The notes below the pieces were generated by a model. That model was given only the letters and a program-made list of their open reading frames with translations, was not told the origin of the DNA and searched no databases. The translations under genes were made by a program, and so were the position numbers. Below, in pieces: positions 8,695 through 16,721 of a DNA stretch of 21,962 nt (the first letter of the stretch is position 1; each line of letters begins with the position of its first letter). The DNA comes from Conidiobolus incongruus B7586 (lineage: Eukaryota; Entomophthoromycota; Entomophthoromycetes; Entomophthorales; Conidiobolaceae): positions 1 to 21,962 of the forward strand of contig JNEM01008418.1 of assembly GCA_000697335.1 (NCBI GenBank), given 5' to 3'.

Positions 8695-9327
8695 TTAATG
8701 ATGACCTCCACTAGTCAACGGCGTCAATTCGATGGTATCGTCGCTAATAATCAATTCCGAATTCTCCAAATTGTTATCCACTAACGTTGAACTCGTACTC
8801 AATTTCCTGTACCTCTTGCTATTCTGATTCATGGTACTCCTCCGAGCTCCTCCGTTGGCACTTGATCCAGTTATTTCGATAGGTTTCATCTCCCACTTCA
8901 TACACGCCCATTCGCCCCCGAGTGTCATAAACGCGAAAGAAAATATGGTCATGAGCCACCACGTTACACTCCAAGGGAAGTAACCTGTATAATACCATAC
9001 TGCAATCAAGTGGAATACATGGAAAGTGAAGACGAAATCAAAACATAATTTAACCCTCTCAATTACAAATACCAACAATATAATCGACATTATACAAGTT
9101 ATAAAATAATTCAATATTAAATAAATAGCAATATCATTGGATAAATTATAGTTGAAGTGGTTGAATAGGAGATTGAGATTCAAAGGAATATCTTGCATTA
9201 GGCCAAGTACCAAATTGGATATACTGAGGATGACATAAATACCGAATTGAAAGCTGAAAATTTGGAAGATGATTAGCCATGGGTCGAATACTTTAGGTCG
9301 GAATTGGTTTTTGGGTAGTGCTGGCAT
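8695..9327 (-). CDS. SYS1: SYS1-family Golgi membrane protein
   Basis: Golgi membrane protein that, in yeast and animals, recruits the Arf-like GTPase Arl3/ARFRP1 and so supports trans-Golgi traffic. The 210-aa product has four membrane spans at about 17-43, 64-90, 93-113 and 119-137. Family landmarks are present: FDPWLIIFQI near the N-terminus (human VWDPLLILSQI), CFDFVFTFHVFHLI (human CLDFTVTVHFFHLL), FPWSVTWWL (human FPSALTWWL) and GEWACMKWEMKPI (human GEYLCMRTELKEI). The start Met at 9325-9327 gives an N-terminus matching the family. The C-terminal tail after 150 is longer than in human SYS1 and is Ser/Thr-rich. It is a single exon. The identification rests on recalled homologues and is strong. 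Confidence 0.93.
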   Translation of the reverse strand: MPALPKNQFRPKVFDPWLIIFQIFSFQFGIYVILSISNLVLGLMQDIPLNLNLLFNHFNYNLSNDIAIYLILNYFITCIMSIILLVFVIERVKLCFDFVFTFHVFHLIAVWYYTGYFPWSVTWWLMTIFSFAFMTLGGEWACMKWEMKPIEITGSSANGGARRSTMNQNSKRYRKLSTSSTLVDNNLENSELIISDDTIELTPLTSGGHH

Positions 9328-9717
9328 TTTTTAAGTATTTGGTGACTTTGGAATTTTGGAGTGAATTATTCATTTATACCAAGTGATAATTGTTATGGGA
9401 TTCGTTTGGAGATTATTGAAATGAAATTATTAAGATGTAAGAGAATATAAAAGTTATGTTATCCTAACAAGTATATCCATTGTTTTTTAAAAAAATTTGG
9501 ACAATATTGAAATTATTATCAATCAGACCTTAACCTATGTTTATTTTAGAATTGTATACTCTTTATTCAAATGATTAAGTTATATAATTTGATATAGCCA
9601 GTTGATTTATTGCATGGCGTAGGATAATCAAAATATTTTAATCATTTTTTATTAACAATTAAACTTGAATACTATATAACAAATTGATTGAAATTAAACA
9701 ATAGCCTATAATTATAG
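9328..9717. other. AT-rich spacer between snapin and SYS1
   Basis: It holds the presumed SYS1 promoter and the snapin 3' untranslated region. I see no further gene, RNA or clear motif. Confidence 0.6.
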
Positions 9718-10230
9718 TTACTTCTTGCCCTTCATATAATCCTGACCACTATGCTGCTGCATCATCGTATGCATCTTTTCCAATCGGTCCATAACCAACA
9801 AAAATGTATGATTCACCGAGTTTAATCTTTTTTTAGCTTGAATCAATTTGTCAATGCTTGGTTGAATTAGTGGTGGCGTCACAGAGCTCTCAAAGTCTTT
9901 CAGATGGTTCATGAGTTGATTCAGCATGGCATTCAGTTGGATTTGGCTCGCGTGCACGTTTCCAATACGTTCGTCCAAGTCTGTGACCACTGGTGTTAAA
10001 ATATCCATTAAATTTATGTTGAGATTGGGTGTTGATAATAGGCTGGGATCCTCCTTACCCTGGTTATGACTTCCCAACTTCGTCGCTTCCGAGACTGTTT
10101 CGGCATCCGGATTAGCACCAACGTCGACTACTGCCGATATAGTGGGAATTTTAGATTCTATATCTTTATCATCACTAGATTTTGACTCTTTATTATTATT
10201 TTCATTAGTATTATTATTAAGAGTGTTCAT
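9718..10230 (-). CDS. SNAPIN: Snapin / BLOC-1 subunit 7 homologue
   Basis: Small coiled-coil protein of the BLOC-1 endosomal sorting complex (Snn1 in budding yeast). The 170-aa product has a low-complexity Asn/Ser/Asp-rich N-terminus (1-70) and a helical core at about 73-157. The core follows human snapin closely in pattern: LMDILTPVVTDLDERIGNVH for LLEFLRPAVQQLDSHVHAV, SQIQLNAMLNQL for SQVELREQIDNL, and SIDKLIQAKKRLNSVNHTF for YVKKLLNARRRVVLVNNIL. The protein ends in a basic KGKK. It is a single exon. Only 175 bp separate its start from the end of the next minus-strand gene, so its promoter must be compact. BLOC-1 members resemble each other weakly, so another coiled-coil subunit is a less likely alternative. 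Confidence 0.85.
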   Translation of the reverse strand: MNTLNNNTNENNNKESKSSDDKDIESKIPTISAVVDVGANPDAETVSEATKLGSHNQGKEDPSLLSTPNLNINLMDILTPVVTDLDERIGNVHASQIQLNAMLNQLMNHLKDFESSVTPPLIQPSIDKLIQAKKRLNSVNHTFLLVMDRLEKMHTMMQQHSGQDYMKGKK

Positions 10231-10405
10231 TATTTAACATTAATAATTTGTAATAAAATAAATTCACATTCATTCAATTGCCCACATTTAATTTCAGTCT
10301 ACTCCATTCAGAGACTAGTGGGATAAACAATTTTGAATTGAATTGTCAGTTTATTAAAAAATGTAATGAAAATTGTTAATGTGAATAAAAATATGGGGAA
10401 ATAAA

Positions 10406-11335
10406 TTAGAGTTCACCCTTAGCATCCACTTCGTTCGTGGAACTACCGTGGAGCGTACCAGATTCCACATGACTACTCTCGTTATTTGTGGGCTTGTCGC
10501 TGGTTCTGGGATAACTGCGGATGCCTCGAGTCGATCCGAGTTCACGTTCCTTGAATGCGCGGCGCAATTGGCTCACCGTCAAACTGCTAGCTACTACCCA
10601 ACTTACATTGAAGAGCACCATGGAATTGTCCCCAAGAGTTTGGAAGATGGCTAATAGGAGCATTGTTACACTGGTGAGAGTGGTCAAGACTGAGTAAATG
10701 GCACCGTCTTGCATCAATGTAACATAGAAGGGTTTTTTAATGAATTTCCATTGGCGATACATTCCAACCAAGAATACGATAGAGAGGTAACCGTTGACGG
10801 CAATTTCCGAACCGACTACCAATGCCCCGTAGAAAGGAGTAATTTCAGCACCGCAATTGTACAATGGGGTAACAGTTGTTGAAGTCTTGACAATATTGAA
10901 GACACCTACAACCACTCTGAACGTCTCTAAAATTACACCAACAAACCACACGATCTTATTATTGTTGCTGACTACACGGGACTTCAGTAGCAGAATTAAT
11001 TCGATACATGTGGTGGAAATTAAATTGCCCACCGCCGAGAAATATATGCGGAATTCGCAGTGTTGGTTGAAGGTGAAAAAGAAACTAATAATGAGGAGAT
11101 TCACTAAGAGCCCAAGGAAGGATTGGACAAAGTTGAGCAGGTAGAAAGGTTTAGGGGCTTTTCGCAACAGATTCAACGAGTGATAAGTGTTTCCCAAGAA
11201 CATTGTAGTAGACATTGCATTGATGGACATGGTCAGATTGGACTCGTAAAGGAGTGCCAGGGTGGTAGTGAATACTGAAGGCACTGCACTTTGAGAGTTT
11301 ATATCAGTAGGAGTAGTAGTGGTAGAATCACTCAT
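10406..11335 (-). CDS. Unrecognised seven-helix membrane protein
   Basis: A 309-aa protein with about seven hydrophobic spans at roughly 36-56, 64-88, 95-117, 128-148, 167-192, 210-233 and 238-258, a Thr/Ser-rich N-terminus with a glycosylation sequon (NLT at 33-35), and a polar C-terminal tail of about 50 residues. If the N-terminus is outside, Cys93 and Cys161 fall in the first and second outer loops, where many heptahelical receptors form a disulfide. I find no E/DRY or NPxxY motif, so class A membership is not supported. I do not recognise the family. It could be a fungal-specific 7TM receptor-like or sensor protein. It is a single exon with a clear start at 11333-11335. Confidence 0.8.
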   Translation of the reverse strand: MSDSTTTTPTDINSQSAVPSVFTTTLALLYESNLTMSINAMSTTMFLGNTYHSLNLLRKAPKPFYLLNFVQSFLGLLVNLLIISFFFTFNQHCEFRIYFSAVGNLISTTCIELILLLKSRVVSNNNKIVWFVGVILETFRVVVGVFNIVKTSTTVTPLYNCGAEITPFYGALVVGSEIAVNGYLSIVFLVGMYRQWKFIKKPFYVTLMQDGAIYSVLTTLTSVTMLLLAIFQTLGDNSMVLFNVSWVVASSLTVSQLRRAFKERELGSTRGIRSYPRTSDKPTNNESSHVESGTLHGSSTNEVDAKGEL

Positions 11336-11486
11336 AATGCTTTCTAATCAGTACAGATAAGTTTTAATAGAATAATGGGGCTATTGAAATACAATAACAA
11401 ATAACAATATCAAATATTAATCAAATCTTGAGAACAGATTTAAAATAGCATTCACCAATAATCTCCACTATATTTAAATACCTTGT

Positions 11487-11506
11487 GGTTTAACTCGAGT
11501 CAAACC
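11487..11506. repeat. Near-perfect 20-bp palindrome upstream of 7TM gene
   Basis: The arms are GGTTTAACTC and GAGTCAAACC around a CTCGAG centre, with one mismatched pair. It lies about 150 bp upstream of the minus-strand seven-helix gene and could be a dimeric transcription-factor site. Confidence 0.5.
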
Positions 11507-11760
11507 GAAAAAAATAAACCATTCAATTTTCCTAAATTGGCAATTGATAATAAAAATTCCCCTGTAACAAAAGTCAATGTTTTCCAGACCCCTGGTCCAA
11601 TCTAAATAATTTCCTTAAACAATAATTTGATTCGGCGATTATTCGATTAAACTCGAATGTTTTACGATCTGCTCTACCTTCTGCAGCAACCATATCATCC
11701 CTTGCGATCCCGTCTTAACACTCATTGTAAATTCTTTGCCAAAGAGTTAAACTTAGGTAA
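11507..11760 (-). promoter_or_regulatory. Less AT-rich island, probable promoter of 7TM gene
   Basis: This block stands out from the AT desert. It contains CCAAT at 11597-11601 and lies 170-425 bp upstream of the seven-helix gene. Short open frames occur on both strands. A 28-codon minus-strand frame beginning MSVKTGSQGM (start near 11732) would be an upstream ORF if this is transcribed leader. Confidence 0.35.
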
Positions 11761-11811
11761 TAATAAAATTTGATAATGTTTTTAATAATAAGTTAATAAA
11801 TTACAGACTAA
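11657..11811 (+). CDS. Doubtful tiny spliced ORF
   Basis: An ATG at 11657 opens 33 codons (MFYDLLYLLQQPYHPLRSRL...) and is followed by a good-looking 50-bp intron, 11757-11806, with GTAATA at the donor, GTTAAT as branch and TTACAG at the acceptor. The next exon stops at once, giving a 34-aa product. The open minus-strand frame in the same place argues for caution. I do not recognise the peptide. It may be chance, a remnant, or a leader peptide. Confidence 0.12.
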
Positions 11812-13125
11812 TTTAATTACTAAACCTAATTATATTTTATCAAATAATCAGGATGATACTTGATTATTTAATTTAAAAGTGTATAAATTACTCATCCTAG
11901 TGTTTTAATCGCTATTTGTAACACTTTTATGAATATAAAAGAGAATCGAGCTTGTATAAATAATATTCGCAATAAATTTGATTCAATGATAAAGTTAATA
12001 CTAAGGATCTAATATACGATATGAAATATGGAAAATATATTTTATAAAATATTATCAAGATAATATTGATAAATAATGTTAAGAATTAGATATTATATTT
12101 AATATTCAAAATTACACTTGTAATTTGAGATAAATACTAGCTCAAAAATTAAACTTGATTGATCTATTAAGGTATGTGTACAATAAATAATATTTAACAC
12201 TGATTATTATATTTGATAGAATTTGATCATTTTAATAATTGATTGAATGAAATGATTGAGATTTATTTTGCATCAAAATTCGTCAATATTTTTCAAATAG
12301 TTGAGGTATTCAATAATCAAGTAAAGGAATTATATGTTTCTCACAAGTTTGTAATTCTATGCAGGCTATTAAAATTAATAAATATTGATCACTTACTTGA
12401 TTTTTTTAAAACACTCCTGCCGATCGTTAGATTATTTGTGATTTTTAATCGATTTTTTAATGATTTAATACATATATATATATATATACATTATATAATA
12501 TGCATTGATTTGAATCTATATTTAGATTAATTAGTATTCTATAACTCTTTTTGAAGAAATTAATAAATGATTAATTGAAAAATTTTATATAACGATTATT
12601 ATATATTAATTTTAGAGTGATAAAATTAAGATGAAATATAATAAAGAGGTTGGAGGAGATTAACCAGATTAAAAATAGATTTTAATATAAATAATAGATT
12701 CAAATCGGTAATATTTATAAACTAACTTTTGTTTTACTATTACTTTAATTAGCATTCGTTAGAGTGTTCAAATATTGAATACTATACTATGAGTTTGGTT
12801 GATTATGCCGGATATTGTTTAATTCAAATATTGAAATTAAGTAATATAATGTATACTTTTTTATAATATTAAAGAATTGATGAAATAAGTTATTGAATTA
12901 TATTATACTATTTAAATAACTTAAATTGTATTTTTATGAATAAATGATAAACAAATTTAAATTTTTATTTAGAAGATTGAATTCATTATATTAAATTCAA
13001 GAAAGATATTTCAATCATGTACTAGAATAAATTAGCTTGATCTAAATTAATTGTATTAGCTTTTGCATATTATATTATTAGCTAGATACTGGATTCAATG
13101 ACTTTATAAAATATTATTTTGGGTT
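11812..13125. other. AT desert
   Basis: Over 1.3 kb of A/T-run DNA with a (TA)n tract at about 12472-12488. A 95-codon plus-strand frame (12243-12530) is rich in Phe, Ile and Leu and runs into the TA tract, as expected of random AT DNA. I see no supported gene. Confidence 0.6.
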
Positions 13126-13129
13126 TGTG

Positions 13130-13290
13130 AATAGATGCCTTTGGAATTTGAGCCATCCTGAGCAGACGAGATCAATTTGGGTCCTCCCAGTTATCTATCT
13201 GCCTTAAACCAATAAACTTCCTCTCTCCCTAACAGTTACCCGAAATTCTCCAGATCACTCTCCCTTGTGTTTATAGTTAGTCAATAGATG
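13130..13290. promoter_or_regulatory. Orphan less AT-rich island
   Basis: About 160 bp of mixed sequence inside the desert. It carries CCAAT at 13209-13213 followed by a pyrimidine tract (13217-13230), resembling the other promoter islands in this window, but no gene starts on either side. A plus-strand frame with no start codon (about 13084-13208) reads LDTGFNDFIKYYFGFVNR... and could be a gene remnant. Confidence 0.2.
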
Positions 13291-13710
13291 TTTGAGAAAA
13301 AGTGTTACATTAACGTATATAATTAGATCACTAATATGATATGTTTATTATTTCAAATTCAATTTTATAATTGAGGTTCTATAGGTTAACTTGATTTAAT
13401 ATTTAATTACCTTGTTTTATATAAAAAAACCATTCAAAATAATTTATTAAAAATTTTAAAATGAATTGTATTGAAATTAAAATAATATATAAATTATAGA
13501 ATTGTATTAATGGCTTTTGATAGTGATATAAACTAAGAAAATATTTATAATACTATCAATTTGGAGTTTTTGTATTAATTTTTTAATTGTAACAATATAT
13601 AAAAATGTTACAATGGATTTGTATTGAGCCAAGAATGAAATAAAGGACCTATAATATAATTAATTAAATGATTCAAAATTCTGGATTATATTTTATATTC
13701 TTAATATCAT
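13291..13710. other. AT-rich spacer
   Basis: Nothing is visible apart from A/T runs. It presumably includes the 3' end of the small minus-strand membrane ORF transcript. Confidence 0.55.
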
Positions 13711-13977
13711 TCAATCAATAAAGAGCGTAATAGATATTATACAAATGTCAACTACCTCTAAGATCCGCCAATGAGGAGCTGGAGAATTCACCACGAGATC
13801 ATCACATTGATGTATAAGGATTCCCCAACTCATTAGTAGGCACACGCGCATTATCCAACGATTACCTCCCGTAGTTAACCAAGTTTCTCCCCAGCTAACC
13901 ATCACACATAAAAGGGCAAATTCTAGTCCAAATACTGATTTCTTTGAAGATTCTACAAAGGGAACTTTCTTGAACAT
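13711..13977 (-). CDS. Small hypothetical membrane protein
   Basis: An 88-aa ORF if started at the MFKKVPF methionine, which follows a pyrimidine-rich leader. A 15-residue longer start at 14022 is possible. It has three hydrophobic segments (FGLEFALLCVMVSW, IMRVCLLMSWGILI, EVVDICIISITLFI) and a hydrophilic link, HQCDDLVVNSPAPHW. The base composition is less AT-rich than its surroundings, which favours real coding, but I recognise no family. It could be the last exon of a longer gene whose upstream exons I cannot find, or a decayed fragment. Confidence 0.4.
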   Translation of the reverse strand: MFKKVPFVESSKKSVFGLEFALLCVMVSWGETWLTTGGNRWIMRVCLLMSWGILIHQCDDLVVNSPAPHWRILEVVDICIISITLFID

Positions 13978-14095
13978 TACAGGAGGGAAAAGAAAATGTA
14001 ACATTACCATTATATTATTCAATTAACCTAAATAGATTGCTATAACTTTGAGGAAACTATTTTATTAGTTTTTGAATCTTTTTTAAGGGAATGAC

Positions 14096-14120
14096 CAGAA
14101 TAGCTGGATGAGCTATTCTG
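14096..14120. repeat. Perfect 10-bp inverted repeat (hairpin)
   Basis: Arms CAGAATAGCT and AGCTATTCTG flank a 5-base loop, GGATG. It lies 119 bp upstream of the small minus-strand membrane ORF, so in an RNA from that strand it would form a stable 5' hairpin. Its function is unknown. Confidence 0.85.
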
Positions 14121-14888
14121 ATGTGTTCTATTTTATTTTCTAGTCCTATAGTAATTGTTTGATTTATCTTGAGTTGTTTGGGGATCTTTAGATGTTCCTA
14201 ATATAACCCTGTTTTAGGTATTGTCACGCTCACTCTTGACAACAAACTCCTTGGTTTTAATTTGTCAATCATTGTTTAAAATCTTAAATACCATTTAATA
14301 GTTACTATAATTTTACTTTCACAATTTAAATAAAAATTTATCCATTCTTCATCATTACCAAAAATATTGAATTTTCCAAATTTAGAAATTTGTGAAAAAT
14401 ATTATTAATAAAATTGGTTATAATTTTTATTATTGGTAATAAATTCTGCACTTTTTTGGACTCAGTATGAACTGATTGATAGCAAAAATATAACAATTTA
14501 TAACCGATTTAAACAATTTGCAAAAATTTGGTATTAATTAATTTTTAATATAGGTTTTATATTAAAATTAATTAATATATTGTATATTGAATTGATATTT
14601 GCAAAGTAACAATATATATTCAGAATATTTGTTAAAATAGCAATTGTTAAAAATTCAATCAAATTAAACAAAATTTGATATGGTTAACTATGTACAAATT
14701 GTGATATACTAATATTTTAAAATTCAAAAATTCTCATTTGAATCCTAAATTTAATTTCTAAAAAATTGGACGAATTGCCACTTTGCTACAAGGGATTAAA
14801 TTAGGTATTAGAATGTAACAAACTTTGTGAATAAAATGATGTTGATTCTTAACAATCAATTAGAAGTAATATTTTTTTGAATCAAAAA
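14121..14888. other. Intergenic DNA, GPCR promoter side
   Basis: The first 150 bp are of mixed composition and include a small inverted repeat, TTGTCA/TGACAA (about 14221-14242). The rest is A/T runs leading to the GPCR start. I see no gene or RNA. Confidence 0.55.
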
Positions 14889-15863
14889 ATGATAATGAAC
14901 CTTGAAATTTATAGAAACAGACCCAAATATTACAAGCCTTTAGCAATCATATTTTTAGTATTTGGTTTGATAGGTATTCCGATTACTTCCATGTTGCTCA
15001 TAAGTTCATTAAAATTGTTTAAAAAGAAGTCCACTCCAAATTTAAAAATCAGTTTGGGTATTTTAATAATGGATTTTATTACCACTTGCACTTTCTTGGT
15101 AATGGGGTTGACTGCTTTTATCAATGGTAAGTATATTGCTAAGGCAAGGTGGATGTGCTCAACCAATGATATATTTTATATTGGTAGTACATATATTTCC
15201 GCGTGGTTTGTGGGCTTGTTGAATTTGGAGCGTGCAGCTGTCATCGTGCATAAGAGATCACTTTCCAGCAGATTTTGGGTCGGATTCATGATTTTTGAAA
15301 TTTTATACTTTTACTCTCCGAATCTGGTATCGGTTGGTTTAAATGAAATTGGATTAGCAGACTTAGCTATATACTGCATGTCTACTCCCGTAGATAAGGT
15401 AGGATACTTTACAATTTGTTGGTATGGATGCATTATGGTATTTAGTTTGAGTATTGCCATCTATTCCTATTTGAGTATTGCAGTTGTCAAAAGTCGAATA
15501 GCTCGCAGTGATATTAAAGATTTATATCCAGGGAAGTCGGAAGTCATGACTCATTTCAAAAGAGCAATATGGAGAGATATCTTGTTTTTAGCACTCTATT
15601 TAGCTGGTAATGGTCTCGAATGCTTCAATACGTGGGGTGAAATGATAACTAATGAAACTCGTACCGTTAAAATGGATTTTATATCGACGTGTCTGATGAA
15701 TTGTAACCCAATCATTAATAGTATTCTATTTATTGAACTTGAAGCGCCTGTGAAAAGAGCCCTATTAGAAATGTTCCCATTTTTGGTCAAAGTTATAGGC
15801 AATATACCTAAGAACAGTATTGAAACTGATGAAGAAAATATATATTCGAATATTTCGATATAA
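14889..15863 (+). CDS. Class A (rhodopsin-like) G protein-coupled receptor
   Basis: A 324-aa heptahelical receptor in one exon. I start at ATG 14889 because the frame upstream has only a TTG. Spans lie at about 18-42, 54-79, 96-120, 129-151, 173-200, 227-247 and 262-284. Class A landmarks are in register: Asp62 in helix 2 (GILIMD, D2.50), Cys90 at the start of helix 3 with Glu114-Arg115 exactly 25 residues on (C3.25 and the E/DRY position), a partner Cys163 in the second outer loop, and NPIIN at 273-277 in helix 7 for NPxxY. The helix-6 CWxP motif is missing and the final Tyr is Asn. The ligand is not predictable. It resembles family A GPCR-like proteins I recall from Conidiobolus and is unlike the classical fungal pheromone or nutrient receptors. 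The tail is acidic. Confidence 0.87.
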   Translation: MIMNLEIYRNRPKYYKPLAIIFLVFGLIGIPITSMLLISSLKLFKKKSTPNLKISLGILIMDFITTCTFLVMGLTAFINGKYIAKARWMCSTNDIFYIGSTYISAWFVGLLNLERAAVIVHKRSLSSRFWVGFMIFEILYFYSPNLVSVGLNEIGLADLAIYCMSTPVDKVGYFTICWYGCIMVFSLSIAIYSYLSIAVVKSRIARSDIKDLYPGKSEVMTHFKRAIWRDILFLALYLAGNGLECFNTWGEMITNETRTVKMDFISTCLMNCNPIINSILFIELEAPVKRALLEMFPFLVKVIGNIPKNSIETDEENIYSNISI

Positions 15864-16721
15864 CATCTCGTTATAAAATTTAAAAATACATAAAGTTTGT
15901 CAGGTTGAAAGTCAACAAGTACTATATGCCAATAAATAATAGATTTAAATCTAATATTTGTAATAAATTAATATCTGAATACAATTATAATTATTCTAAA
16001 TAATTTTTAAATTTACTTTTATAACTAATAGTATTCAAAACTTTAAATCAATATAATATTCAATGTTATTATTTATCTATGACTTGAATTTATATTTCAA
16101 ATTATCTTGATAGCATCTTATCATTGTCCAATTTTGTAACTTTATAATATCTATTAATACTTAATTCAAATATAAAATTTAGTTCCAACCGTTAATTTCA
16201 AATATAAATTTTTGAATCAAAAGTTCTATATTTTTTCTATATTTACTAATATTAATTTTTTAATATGATTTCAATATTATATAAAAAAATAATAGTTTGA
16301 CTAATGCTTAATTAACTAAAAACACATTGAAAAGTATGATTAATTTGGAAAATAGAAAATTTAATGACCTGAATGTTAATTGTTAGAATAGATAAATATA
16401 TATATATATATATTATGTTCAATTATTGTGAAAAACATAATAAGATTTATTTAATTTTATATAAGTTCATTGATGTTCATAGGTTTATATATTATATACA
16501 TATTCAAACTAATTACAAGAATCAATTTGAAATTTTAATTGATAAATTCCAAACCAAAATCAAAAGTCAAATTTAGTAATTTAAATATTAATTAAATATA
16601 TAACAATTGTATCTTTGAAAAATATTTAAGAATTTTGGATTAATTTATTTGGTTTAAAGTTTAATTTTTATGTCAATAATATTTTAGTTTTTTGGGGAAA
16701 GACATTGCATTACATGGATAT
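15864..16721. other. AT-rich spacer between GPCR and GLT1 3' ends
   Basis: Convergent 3' ends face each other across this stretch. It has a (TA)n tract at about 16396-16412 and no credible gene. A 67-codon plus-strand frame (16373-16576) overlaps the TA tract and looks like chance. Confidence 0.6.

Noticed and set aside
8695-10230. SYS1 and snapin as a functional trafficking cluster
   Set aside because: Both act in membrane traffic, but in different complexes. Adjacency of two housekeeping genes in a fungal genome is weak evidence.
12243-12530. 95-codon plus-strand ORF in the AT desert
   Set aside because: It is rich in Phe/Ile/Leu, runs into a (TA)n tract and shows no motif, so it is likely random AT-DNA.
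16373-16576. 67-codon plus-strand ORF between GPCR and GLT1
   Set aside because: It is Ile/Tyr/Lys-rich from a TA tract, with no family resemblance.
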